Shown here: positions 1 to 12,400 of the stretch, piece by piece | Layout of the letters: each line of letters starts with the position of its first letter | How positions within the stretch are numbered: position 1 is the stretch's first letter | Assembly (NCBI RefSeq): GCF_943734655.1 | Contig: NC_071355.1 | Location: forward strand, 241,761,183 to 241,825,182 | Source: Sabethes cyaneus | Taxonomy: Eukaryota; Arthropoda; Insecta; Diptera; Culicidae | Direction: 5' to 3' | DNA: 64,000 bases | The notes under the pieces: model-generated | Told to the model about the DNA's origin: nothing | The model's input: the letters and a program-made list of their open reading frames with translations, nothing else | Databases searched by the model: none | Program-made: the position numbers and the translations under genes

Positions 1-1189
1 AAAAGTGCAAATAAATGTTTTATTCTACCACATTGTGAAGTGTGCTCAGATATCGAGACACGTTACAGTCAATAAAATATCTATAATACAGTACGTGGGA
101 GTTGAGGGAAATCAGAGTTGGTTCAAAATCCTCAGGTATTCTGCTACTGCATGCAATACTTAAATGTTTAAAAATTAGTTTCCTCATTTCTTATGCAATA
201 CGTTCAAGCTGCAGGTTTATTATCAGTTCTTGATCATAACAAACATAAATTTAAGAGCTTTAATTTTACGCGGTATTCCTCTACTACTCCACAAAGAAAA
301 AATGATTTCTGTGATATGTTAGTTAAAATTACAATAGATTACAAGGTAATATTTGTTGAACAATGGAAGCACCGTTGTGTTGCTGCACTATAATTTCAAT
401 TATGGTTAATCAGAAATTACAAAACACAATAATAATGTTTTTTTACATTTTATAACACAGTTCTTCACTGTAATAATTTTGCACGGCCGCCGGTCTTGAA
501 CAGTCTCTCTTTGTTTTTGTCCAGCATATTTTTCCTATACACTTTGTGGCACAGTTCGAGGCCAACCACTTTAAGTATTTTACAGTCGCACTAATCGATT
601 AACACTTTCGAATCTTTTCAAGTGACCCCCAATTGATTTCATTCAATCGTAACATCCTGTCACCGGGAAAACACATCTAGGAATTATCCGGAGAGGTGCA
701 GTATGGCAATGAAAATCGAAAATCGAAATGCATCTGCTCCTGCTGGGTAAGGCCGGCAGTGCAACAATTTGTGCATTTCCGCCATTGCTGCCATCGGAAT
801 CAATGTGTTCGGCACGCTTCTACTCTGGAGGACAAATGGCATTCACGAAACGAATACAAACACATGCAAATTTCTGCATGGGTATTTTTAGTACTTCATT
901 TGATTGGAATTTCACTTCCTAAAGCAATGTAAAATAGTTTAAAAACCAACTTACTAGTCTCGTTAGGTTCGAATGAATCGGACTTATATTCTGTGCCAAC
1001 GAATTCATTTCGCGTTAAATCATATTTATCCTCAGTGATTAATCCTTTTAACCGTAAACGACTGCTATCATTAACCACCACCAGCGCTCAATAGCTTGTC
1101 ACTTGTTTGCACCAATAAATCCACCCAACAATCACAGCAAAGAGTCCAAAATGTCACAATTCATCCGGTTTGGTCCGTCCTTCCGTCCG
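1..1189. other. No gene recognised
   Basis: This AT-rich stretch holds only short open frames without recognisable domains. It contains no RNA gene or retroelement motif that I can identify. It may be intergenic, or part of an intron or UTR of a gene lying to the left. Confidence 0.5.
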
Positions 1190-1583
1190 ATTCGTTCAAA
1201 TTCCCGCAGTCAACTGAGATTGACGGTCGAGATAAATCACCGTTCCGTCTGTTCCGGAGTGATGTAAAAGCATGCCGAAAAAATTTTCCCACCCCCCGCG
1301 CGCGCTGCCTTGCGAAAACATTTCGGGAAGGAAGGAAAAGCATTTTCCTTCGCAGGACGCGACGATCCTGGCCCGTGCCGTGTGCGAGGCTGTGAAAGTG
1401 TAAACAAAACGAGCAAAAAAAAGATAAGCGAATAAAAAACCCCACACAGTAATCGTTGACTTAAAATAAAGGGGCGGAGCCAAACGAACGGCACTCTCGC
1501 TCGGTCCGCGGCCGTTTTTGCGCAACTGTGCAGCGGGCGAACGAACGGGCGGTTACCACCCCATCGTGCTCACTGCTATGCTG
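1190..1583 (+). promoter_or_regulatory. Possible CpG-rich promoter and non-coding first exon
   Basis: Base composition shifts sharply here to GC- and CpG-rich sequence (around 1290-1320 and 1470-1560), unlike the AT-rich flanks. A good splice-donor match, CTG|GTGAGT, lies at 1581-1589. This could be the 5' end of a plus-strand gene whose coding exons are not recognisable or lie elsewhere. Antisense open frames here look like by-products of composition. The call rests on composition and one splice-like site only. Confidence 0.22.
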
Positions 1584-1589
1584 GTGAGT

Positions 1590-3465
1590 GGTTTTATGCT
1601 GTGAGTTTTCCCACTTGGCTGGCCGGCCGACTCTCACCTGGTGCGCCACTGCAGGTTGTTATTGCTGTTGCCGTGGTGAAGCAGGTGGAAGCGCCAGTTT
1701 AAGTTCTTACCAGAAAGCAATGAGCTGGCTGTGACAATTCAACAGCCGCAGGCTGTCAAACTGTTTTCAACAATTCGAGGGTTTCCAGAAATTTAAACAA
1801 ATTCTTGTGCTTGTGTTTGCATTACAAACGAATTAAACACTCGATAAATTTGCTCAAATGAAGCAGATCCTTTCGAAATTTTCACGGAAGCTGTCGTAAA
1901 TTCACGAGTTTACGAATTTGTTGTTGCGCTAACTTTCGCTGTTCATTGGTTAATAATTGATTGAAAACAGCGAAATTCGCTTCAATTTGCTCTGCTTAAT
2001 AATTAACTAATAAACCGTAATTTGTTCTTTTTTACCTGCATGCAAAACGCTGGAAAATGGTGCTGGAACAACGAATTACCAGAGTGGAAGTGCTTCCTAG
2101 CAGCAGCAGCAGCATCAACGACTACCCATCTGTGGTGATGAAATTTTAATAATTTCGGATTATGACGATGTGCGGAGCTGTACTATGGTTTTCCTGAAAC
2201 AGTGATGAGTTAGAATAATGTGGTTCCGGCTGGATTTAAATTATGCGACATGTATTGTAATGGTTTGATTCCGCTGGTTTATGAAATTAGGTTTGTCTAT
2301 TATTTATAAACCTAATTTAATGCGGGGTGTTTTTCAGCGCACAGGAATTCAATTTGGTTGCCAGTGCGGCTTGTTAGTTATTCATGATGCCATTATTACT
2401 AACCGATAATGCGTTTTGGATTAGTTAATCTCTAACTGTGCCTGTACGAGCAAGAATCCATTCAATTAGAGACCATCATTTGGATTTATTTTGAAAATTC
2501 TCATCTAGAAGTATTAACGCGAATATAATCTTTTTATAGAACATATTGAAATAGTCTACTTGAAATGAAAAATAATAAATCATGCTCCAAGTTCTTGGTT
2601 ATGAAGAATCATAGGTTGGTCATTGAGGATTTATAGTGTTTGTCCTATTCGTTTATCAGCTAGTTTTTACTATAACACATTTTTTAGACGAATATGAAAA
2701 TAATCTGGGAAAAAATATTTCTTAATCTTACAGAATATTCTTTAACTTCTGGAAACGAAAGAAAACTTTTACGCTATAGAATTCCAGTATATTAATTTTA
2801 TTCATGACAGATACGCATTTTGCCTACAACTTGCAGGCTTCGTCAGTGTATGTGTTTGAATTCTGTTTCAAAAGGTTCGAAAAGAGACACCGATGGAGCC
2901 TGCAAGTTGTAGACACGTTCCAGCTTTACGTAATTAATAGTGGAATTTAATCGGGAAAAACGTTAATTTCTTTTAATGTTGACGTTCATAAAAACTTTAA
3001 TCAATGGGAACTCAGCCAAAAAAATTCACGTGGTCCAAACCATAAACCCTAGTCGACTCTATGGGCTTTTTTTACATAACTACTTTTTACAAAATAACTA
3101 CTTTTTTCAGTCTTGTTTTCTTAAAGTCTTTCTTGTTGTAGTCAATTAGGAGTAATTATTGTTAAAAATAGGGAATACCGTGGGATTTCGATTCTGACAT
3201 GGCCCGATTTTGGCAACAAAAGTATTTGTTTTTGCAACACAAAATAATTCATTTCTAAAAATAGGCCTAGAGATCAATCAGTTTCCTCAATTTCCTTACT
3301 GCAGGGTGTCAACAACTTATTATTTGCATCGGTCGGACAGCTTTTGCCAGGTATTTTAGATCTAAAATGGTTACAATAAGCTGGTAAATAGCTTCATAAC
3401 GCGTACCATAAGTGCCACGCGTACCGTAGGTACGGTAGGCATAAAATAGGCCCCACGGTGGTCCT
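1590..3465. other. No gene recognised
   Basis: AT-rich non-coding DNA. The only structure I could define is the imperfect inverted repeat listed at 2824-2913. Confidence 0.5.
2824..2913. repeat. Imperfect inverted repeat (hairpin MITE remnant)
   Basis: The left end CTACAACTTGCAGGC is the exact reverse complement of the right end GCCTGCAAGTTGTAG, and the arms continue imperfectly towards a loop of about 40 bases. The layout fits a short foldback or MITE remnant. Confidence 0.5.
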
Positions 3466-4135
3466 TAACCTCTTATCCAACAATTCCAATCCCTACCTGC
3501 TCGTAGTATCAGCCGGAATGCGAGCAGCCTTTGCGAATCGGGTAACCAACCCCGGTAGAAACTAAGGTCGTACACCGACAAGGAAGGAGGCACTCAGGCT
3601 TCCGCTGTGTGCTGGCAAAAGGAATAGCGTTGCCAACCGTGAGCGGTTGTCTCCAGGTTAGGGGCGGCTTATGTTCTCACTGCACAGATCGTGGTTTCCT
3701 TACCACGTACGCGGATGGATCTCAGGTTAGAAGCGGTGTACAACAGCGACTGATCCGGAGCTGGCAGCTGCTTTAACGCTGGGAAACGCTGTGTCTCGCC
3801 TACTCTAGTAAAGTGGCATCGCCTAAAAGATTCATACTACAAACAATTTATGAAATTAACCACGACGGAATAATCGGTATAAATTTAGGCAAACGAAAAA
3901 TCGTCATCGTGACTGGTAAACGCTTGGATAATAATCTTACAACAGAGATCGGCCATTTAACGTCCCGAGACTCCAATCCATTGTCCGTTTCCATCGCGTG
4001 AGCCTGTTCCGATTGCTCCACTCCGAATTTTCTTGTTCTTTGCTCGTTGCAGATCAACGAATTTCAGCATTCCAGGACTCTCTACTGCTGGTGTTCGTTG
4101 ACTTTGAAAAAGCGTTCGAAAAAATGTGCTTTGCT
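3466..4135 (+). mobile_element. Non-LTR retrotransposon scraps
   Basis: The first part (to about 3810) resembles the GC-richer upstream region of a LINE and has no open frame. At 4087-4125 the plus strand encodes LLVFVDFEKAFE, the conserved RT block around the first catalytic Asp of RTE-like elements (compare VFVDFEKAFD on the minus strand near 15100). The frame breaks at once on both sides. These are decayed pieces, and whether both come from one element is uncertain. Confidence 0.4.
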
Positions 4136-4421
4136 CACAGCGTTTGTAGAGCAGACATGTAGCAGAACAAAAATATACACATAAGTAGTGCCTGTAACTT
4201 GTGGTCCATACGCCTGTGCCACTCTACGCTATCCGTTTGTACTCCGCCAAAAACAGTCGGCAACATCTTTCGGTCAAACACGACAAATGCTCGTATGTCT
4301 TCCGCAAGCAAAGTTACTCACCCCTTTTCTGCATTTCTAACGGATTAGTTTTTCGAACGAAAGTGGCTGGTATTCTTCACACCACCAGCAAAATTAAATG
4401 GGCAAAACAACGTGTTCGTAA

Positions 4422-4740
4422 CTAGTCGAACGAAATGAAGATCCGTTCGAAATACAGAATAGGCGTGACTGTCTCAAGTCCGTAGAGAACTACCGGTTTG
4501 ATCAGCGTTTTGTACATCGTCAGCGTTGTGTGACGACGTATGCTCCTTGATCGAAGCGTCTTGTCGTTGGATCTCCTACTCATATTATTGTCGGCGGTGA
4601 CCAGAGATTCCAAATATACGAATTCATCAACCACTTCCAGTTCATCGCCGTCAATAGTCACAGTTTGCGCGAGGCAAACGTTGATTTATCTGGATTCTTC
4701 TCCTATACCATATGTTTGGTTTTCGACGCATTGATTTGTA
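4422..4740 (-). mobile_element. RTE-like RT 3' fragment
   Basis: The minus strand encodes VVDEFVYLESLVTADN, then LRSRSIRRHTTLTMYKTL and IKPVVLYGLET. This order is typical of the carboxy-terminal part of RTE-like non-LTR reverse transcriptases, downstream of the YADD box. The frame is open for only about 79 residues and no upstream RT blocks are joined to it, so this is a dead fragment. Confidence 0.6.
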
Positions 4741-4844
4741 ACCCAATCCCCCGCCTCCGTTTTTAATTTGGCGTAGGTTAAAGTGACTAGTAGACTAATT
4801 TCAAGTTTTTAGTCTTGACCTTGAAATGCGGTCATACATATATA

Positions 4845-5100
4845 TTAATATTTTTTTTTGAAACGATGGTTCTACAATTGATGAAGGGACGGTAGGGAAA
4901 GAAATGAAAATTTTTTTTTGGTGAAGGTGAGGAAGAGCGGAAAGGAAGGGGGGGGGGGTATTGGTAGCTATGCTTGACAAGTAGTCATTTTGACTCCTAC
5001 CTTTTGTCCAATACTGGAAGGTGCATGAGTCGAACCAAGCTGTAATCTGAGATTACAACCATCGTTATAGAACCATCGTTTCAAAAAAAAAAAATATTAA
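4845..5100. mobile_element. TTAA-flanked MITE
   Basis: The terminal inverted repeats run roughly TATTTTTTTTTGAAACGATGG at the left and its reverse complement at the right, with TTAA at both outer edges (4845-4848 and 5097-5100). The interior is non-coding and G-rich (GGAAGGGGGGGGGG near 4950). A TTAA target site with short inverted repeats fits a piggyBac-type non-autonomous element. Confidence 0.72.
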
Positions 5101-5711
5101 AGTGACCACTTTTTTTTCATGAATGTGGGACATATTTTTTGAATGGTTTATTTACTAAATCGGATCGGTATTAAAGATGGGATCATTTAGAAATTGGGCA
5201 CTTCATTTTGGCGATAGCGGCGCTCCCAGTGGCCGTGGATGCTAGCTTTTGGTAGCGTTGGGTTATTTGTAAATAGTTCGGCTCGGTATATTTTTTTCGC
5301 AGTTTAAAGGTAACGAGGTTTCGAGATATTCATCATACAGGAGGAGAAATTAAAGTAATTGTGTGCGGTCACCAGCAGAATCCATTAGCATCGGCGTGGG
5401 AGCTGGCGGGACTTACGGATTATCCTAAAAGAGCTGTGGTGTGAGTAATTGAGGGGTGCAAAATAACTCAGGGCTGTCTGCAAGGCGCAGGCCAGAAGTT
5501 GGAGCTGAACTCTTGATCGTCAACTGCAGTTGAGGGTCATTCGGGAAGTCAAGGTTGATCTCAACATCACGGATTGTGCTTTGGCAAAAAAAAGAATATT
5601 GACCGAACACAGGCTACAGGTGTTACCGAACAAGTGAGGAGCCCAGTAGTAGCCTTAAATAATAAACAAAGGCTAGAATCCGGTCTCGTGGGTTGTACGG
5701 CCGGGTGCGTG
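5101..5711. other. Left flank of the BEL insertion, no gene recognised
   Basis: Mixed-composition sequence with small open frames and no domain that I recognise. The BEL element inserted at its right edge. The other side of the interrupted locus continues at 13324. Confidence 0.4.
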
Positions 5712-5716
5712 GTGAC
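5712..5716. repeat. Target-site duplication, left copy
   Basis: GTGAC directly precedes the TG of the 5' LTR and recurs directly after the CA of the 3' LTR at 13319-13323. Five bases is the usual duplication size for BEL/Pao integrases. Confidence 0.9.
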
Positions 5717-6402
5717 TGTAAGCTCGCCCGTCGATCAGTCAACCCCTCGTTTCACCGCTACGACGTAGCAAGTGAACAACGCCCACTGTCATCGCTGATT
5801 TAGATCGCATCATCATTGTCATCTGTAGCAAGTCTTAAACTGTCATCGTGAATGATAAGCGAAACCACGTTACGTGCAGCTAAAAATTATTCATTGAGCT
5901 TATTTCCTAAAATTTAATATTACCCACAGCCAAAAGTGCTTAAAATTATTGCTTAAAACCTTTACTTAATCTAGTGCTATAGTGTATGTAAGTTAAATGA
6001 CACAAATTGATGATTTCAAGTGAATTTCATAGTTTATTCTTACCAGCTCTATAAGTCACATGCTCTCTCGTAAAATTACATGCAAGGAACTACGAAGCAA
6101 CACAATTAATCTAATTATTTAAAATTATCTATCAAAACGGTAAAACTAAATGCAAATCAATTACTATTAGTATATTTAATTTTGGTCGTTCTGTGCAGGT
6201 ACGCGAGAACGTAAAGTGTACGGAACGTGTCATCAAAAGTAGGGTTAGAAGAGAAGTGAATTGCTAAAAGTATGGTTACAATTATATTGTTATATTCGCA
6301 AACTAATTTTACTATTCCCAACAGGAATTTGTAACTCATATTGATGAAATATAGTTCATAGATTCGTAAATTCTGGCGAACTTCGCAGCTTCTCTCCCAA
6401 CA
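5717..6402 (+). repeat. 5' LTR of the BEL/Pao element
   Basis: It is 686 bp, bounded by TG and CA, and matches 12633-13318 at an offset of 6,916 with one visible difference. It should carry the element's promoter and polyadenylation functions; I could not fix the exact R-region borders. Confidence 0.93.
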
Positions 6403-6432
6403 TTTTACAAATTCTTTTATTTGATCTAAGAG

Positions 6433-9400
6433 ATGCCGTCATCGAAGCATTCCACGGCTGGATCCGGAAAGGTTGCAGATGAGCAAGGTGGTTCAAGTGA
6501 ACAGGTAGTCAATGACGATGTCATGCAAATCCCGCCCGGTCGAGAGAAAACTTCCGGTGCTATTTCGAACACCCAGGTAATTGTAGAGAATACCAATAAA
6601 ACGAATTGCCCCGTAACGGGAACAATGTCAAAAGGGCATGCTGTTGGAGATGGTGTAAAAAATAAACCGGGTAGCGCTACGAGTGTCAGACGTAATCCGC
6701 CGCGGAACGGTCGCGCGAATCGGGTGTCAAGCTGTCAGTTGTGTGATGAGCTAGATAACGAAGATATGGTTCAGTGCGATAGCTGTGATATGTGGTACCA
6801 TTTTGCATGCGTGAATGTGACGGCGGAAGTTCAATACGTTGACTGGAATTGTTTCAAGTGTGCTGCAGCAAGTAACAAGCAAGTGGCTCCCCCTGTAGAA
6901 AATCCAAGCAAAGGATCTTTATGTCAGCCAGGTCCACCCCCATCCCAGCGAAGTAAAGGTAGTGCACGGAGTGGGAAAAGTGAGACGAGGAGAAGATTGA
7001 AATTGGAGTTGTTGAAGATAGAGGAGGAAAAGAAGCTCGAGCAGAAGTATTTGGATAAGAAGTTTGAAGCGCTTCGTGAGTTCGGAAGTGATACTGCTTC
7101 CGTCATAAGCGATTGCGGAGCGAGTAAAGCGTCGAAGATCGCACAGTGGGTAGCGGATACCGAACGTTGTGGGGAAGTGGATTCCGGTTTAGAGCCTGAA
7201 GAGAGGGAAAGGTTTGTACCAAGCAACTTGTTGGAACCTGCAGAGCATACTGCTCCAAATCTCAGAGGGAATCCCGATGTTACCGGGTGCAATCGTACTG
7301 TTCCTCGTGTCGTGGATAATAATCCGACGTTAAGTGATCCGCGTATGTCTGCCCCTGCTCCAGTTCTCAGAGGGAATCCTGATGTTATCGGATGCAATCG
7401 TACGGTTTCTCGTGTCGTGGATAATAATCCGACGTTGAGCGATCCGCGTATGATTACCCCCGCTCCAAAGCTCAGAGCGAATCCTGATGTTACCGAATGC
7501 AATTGTACTGTTCCTCGTGCCGTGGGTAATCATCCGACGTTGAGTGATCCGCGTATGTTTGCCCCAGGACAAAAGTCAACACCAATGCGCTTGAGCCAAC
7601 GAGCCCCAATGCTTCCGCCTGCGCCACCAGTTGCTGATGAAACGGTATGCATCCTAAACAGGAGTCAGCTTGCTGCAAGACAGGCAGTGTCTAAAGATCT
7701 TCCCGACTTCAGCGGTAATCCTGAAGATTGGCCGCTCTTCTTTTCTGTTTTCAGTAACTCCACTCATATGTGCGGGTTTTCGAATGAAGAAAACATGCTG
7801 CGACTCCGAAAGTGCCTGAAGGGAAGGGCCCTGGAAGCTGTCAAATGCCGTCTGCTCCACCCGTCCAACGTCGGAGGTGTTATGTCTACATTAAGAATGC
7901 TGTATGGGAGACCGGAAGCAATCGTGCAAGCAATCGTCAAGAAGGTTCGAGCTTTACCGTCACCAAACATCGATAGGCTAGAGACTGTCGTCAATTTCGC
8001 GCTCACAGTAGAGAACTTGGTCGCAACAATCCAAGCTTGTGAAGTACACGACTTCGTGTACAACGCCTCGTTACGATACGAATTAGTAGAACGACTACCT
8101 TCGACACTAAAATTAGACTGGGCTAAGTACTCCAGGGACAAACCCAATCCTAATCTGCTCGACTTCAGCTCGTGGTTGTACTCAACGGCAGAAGATGCTA
8201 GTGCGGTAATGCCCTCGGCAACCGATTATTCAAAGTCACGCTTCAGTAAGAAGGATGGATTCCTGAACGCTCACTCAGAAATCGAGGTAGCTAGCTCCAA
8301 GTCGTACACGGTTCCGCCAACAACGAAGTCTGCTAGTGTCAGTGAATCCGAGAAACAATGTCCCGTGTGCAAAGGTGCTTGCCCGAACATTTCGAAATGT
8401 AAGCGCTTCGCGGAATTAAGCTACGACGCGAGGTGGGCAGCGGTAAGAGAATGCAAACTGTGCCGAAAGTGTTTGAGGAAACATAACGGATCATGTAGGC
8501 AACAAAGACCATGTGGTACAAACGGCTGCACATTCCTGCACCATCCCCTTCTTCACAGCGATGAGCGACAGCAAGCCCGTGGCTTCGCAACGGACACGAC
8601 TGCTGATAGAGCGAACGGCAAGACCTCTTATCAAAATTGTAATACCCATCAGGGTAATTCAAAACTCCTATTTCGGATACTCCCGGTCATTCTCTATGGT
8701 CCGTCGAAATCTGTTAAAGTATACGCATTTATTGACGATGGATCCGATATCTCGTTGATGGAACAGAAGCTGGCAGAAGAGTTGGGAGTAACCGGTTCAT
8801 CGAAGTCGTTGTGTCTCGGTTGGACAGGAGGTGCGCACCGAATGGAGACTTCATCAGAGTGTATGAATTTACAAATCTCCAGCTGCAGAAATCGGAAGCT
8901 GTACAAACTGACATCCGTACATACCGTAGAAAGTCTTAAAATACGTCCGCAGTCACTTCAGTATTCCGAGATGCAAGTTAGGTACCCATACCTTGCTGGC
9001 CTACCAGTTGAGTCGTACAAGAACGTCTGCCCTCAGATCCTGATAGGCGTCGATAACCTTAGTGTCGGAAACATACAGAACGCTCGAGAAGGACGAGCTG
9101 ACGAACCAGTTGCCGTTAAGATGCGAATAGGATGGACAGTATTCGGAAGATGTGGGTCCGGAAGCGAAATGGTACAGTCCGTTAACCACCATTCCGTTAA
9201 GGTCTGTCAGTGCAACAAAGACTCCGATGAAGACCTTCACCAAGCCGTAAAAGGTTTTTTCTCGCTGGACAGTCTCGGAATCAGTAAACCAGAAAAACTG
9301 CTCCAGTCACAAGAAGATCGCCGTGCAGAGATGCTGCTTGAAACGCTAACGAAAGCGAAAGATGGGAGGTATGAATCTGGACTTCTGTGGAAGTACGACA

Positions 9401-12400
9401 ATGTCCGCCTTCCGGACAGTAAAGGAATGGCTCTGAAGAGATGGCAGTGCCTAGACCGACGAATGAAACAGGATACGGTGCTGGCAAAGGCAGTGAGAGA
9501 AAAGATAGAAGATCACGTACAAAAGGGATACATTCGAAAGCTGACTGAAGAGGAGATCCAGGCCGAACAACATCGTGTGTGGTATTTACCCATATTCCCG
9601 GTAGTAAACCCAAACAAACCTGGAAAGACAAGGCTCGTATGGGATGCAGCCGCAGCCGTCCATGGTGTTTCACTTAATTCTGTACTGCTAAAAGGTCCAG
9701 ACCTACTCACGTCTCTGCTGTCCGTCTTGATCCAGTTTCGCGAATATCGTACTGCCGTTTGCGGTGACATTCGGGAAATGTATCACCAAGTTCAGATACG
9801 AGAGGAAGATCAGCACTGCCAGCGCTTTTTCTGGAAGGACAAGGAGTCCGACGTGAACCCTAGCACATATATAGTACAGGTAATGACCTTTGGAGCCTGC
9901 TGTTCGCCGAGTACCGCACAATATGTGAAAAACACGCATGCGGAGAGATTCGAGCAGGAATACCCCGCAGCCGTTGAGACGATAGTCAAACGACACTACG
10001 TCGACGACATGTTATTGAGCGTGGAAAGGGAATTACAAGCAATCCAACTATCTAAGGAAGTGCGAATGATACATGCATCAGCCGGTTTCGAGATTCGCAA
10101 TTGGACATCGAATTCACCGGCGGTCCTGAACGCGATGCTTGAGACGACGGCAGGGGAGAAGAATCTAAGCGGCGAGAATTCAGTCGAGAAGATCCTCGGC
10201 ATGTGGTGGGATAGCTCCTCAGACCATTTCACTTACAAGATCTCCACTCGTATAGACAAGCTTCTTCTGTCCGGACGACTTCGACCAACCAAACGGCAGG
10301 TTCTTCGAACTCTAATGATGGTTTTCGATCCATTAGGGCTCATAGGACATTTCCTGATGATTCTAAAAACACTACTCCAGGCGATCTGGCGAACCTCCAT
10401 CGGTTGGGATGATCCAATAGAAGATTCACACTTCGAAAAGTGGAATACATGGTGCTCAGCACTTCCAGCGATAACTACCCTCGAAATTCCTCGCTGCTAT
10501 CGAACGCTGACCACCACAGGCGACGATAACGATATCCAGCTACATATATTCGTGGACGCAAGCGAAACTGGCTATGCTGCCGTGGCTTATTTGCGATTCC
10601 AGGAAGGAAATACCATCGAATGTGCGCTAGTAGGTTCCAGGACCAAAGTTTCGCCACTCAGGTTCCTCTCCATCCCTCGTTCCGAGCTTCAAGCTGCAAC
10701 TATCGGTGTCCGACTCGCTGACACAATCTGCCAATCGCTGTCCTTCCCGGTGAAACAACGAATGTTCTGGACGGATTCGAAGGACGTAATCTGCTGGCTA
10801 AACTCCGACCATCGGCGATACACTCAGTACGTCGCATTCAGAGTTAGCGAGATTCTGGAAGGATCTGATATGCGGGAGTGGAATTGGATTCCGAGCAAAC
10901 TGAACGTCGCGGACGAAGGCACCAAGTGGAAAGGCCACCCGGATTTGACCCCTTCTAGTCGTTGGTTTCGGGGACCAGAGTTCCTGTGGAAAACGCCAGA
11001 CCTTTGGCCCATCTCAAAGGTTTACATAGAAAACACAACCGAAGAACTTCGCCCTCATCTCTTGTACCACACCACCAGAGTTGTAGAAACGGTAATAAAT
11101 TTGAGTCGTTTTTCCGATTGGCGGAAGCTGCTACGCTGTACTGCTCGCGTCCTCCGTTACGTGCGTAATCTGAAGCTCTACACACAAAAGAAGATGCGAA
11201 AGGACGGCCCGCTACGAAAAGACGAACTTGCCGATGCCGAGTGCTATTTATTTCGTACAGCGCAGGCGGTCTACGTTGACGAAATCACCATGCTCTCAAA
11301 AAACCAAAATTCGGAGAACCCTGACAAGAACATACCCAAAACCAGTCCACTTTACCACCAGTGCGTCTTCCTTGATAACAGCAATCTGCTTAGAATACGA
11401 GGCCGAACACGTGCCTGTCCTTTCGTCACCAGGGACGCCGCTCAACCAATAGTGCTCCCTCGCGAACACACAATCACCCGGCTCCTTCTGCTCGACTTTC
11501 ACAAACGATTCAAACACCAGAACCATCAAACCATACTGAACGAAGTAAGACAGCGGTTCCGTATCCCCAAATTGAAAGCCACTTACAACAATGTCCGCAA
11601 AGAGTGTCAAGAATGCAAAAACAACCACGCGGTTCCCCAGCCTCCGGCAATGAGTGATCTACCATCACAAAGACTCGCTGCGTTTACACGACCGTTCACA
11701 TACGTAGGGGTGGACTATTTCGGCCCTATGACAGTAACCGTAGGAAGACGGTCTGAAAAACGGTGGGGAGTCTTAGCAACATGCCTCACAATACGCGCTA
11801 TCCACATAGAAGTAGCTCACACACTGACGACCGATTCGTGCATTCTAGCAATCCGTAAATTCATGGCCAGGAGAGGCGTGCCATCCGTCATCTTCAGCGA
11901 TCGAGGCACCAACTTCCAAGGGAGCAGCAAAGAGCTTCGGGAGGCTTTGAAGAGCATCAACCAAGAACAGCTCATCAAAGAGTTCACGACACCCGACACG
12001 GAATGGACTTTCATCCCACCGGCTTCCCCGCACATGGGCGGTGCATGGGAACGCATGATCCAGAGCGTGAAGTTAAACCTGGATAAACTGAAATGGGGAA
12101 GGCTTCCAACTGACGAAGTCCTACACAGTACGCTTTTGGAGATCGAGAACATAATAAATTCACGACCACTAACCACCATTCCCATGGACAATGATGAATC
12201 ACCAGTACTCACGCCTAACCATTTTCTGCTGGGTTCATCAAATGGACTGAAACCGCTGGTACCTTACAATGCTACTCCCACGACGCTTCGAAACAGCTGG
12301 GAACAGCCACAAGTTGTGGCCAACGAATTCTGGCGATGGTGGCTGAGAGATTATCTGCCCGTCATCACCAGACGCACGAAATGGTTCATGAACGTGAAAC

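Noticed and set aside
1161..1525. Overlapping minus-strand frames of 85-109 codons
   Set aside because: Several frames are open at once in CpG-rich DNA, which is expected from composition; none has a domain or conserved look.
6924..7502. 192-codon minus-strand frame inside the BEL gene
   Set aside because: It is antisense to the intact Gag-Pol and its repeats mirror the 105-bp coding repeats; it is a shadow frame.
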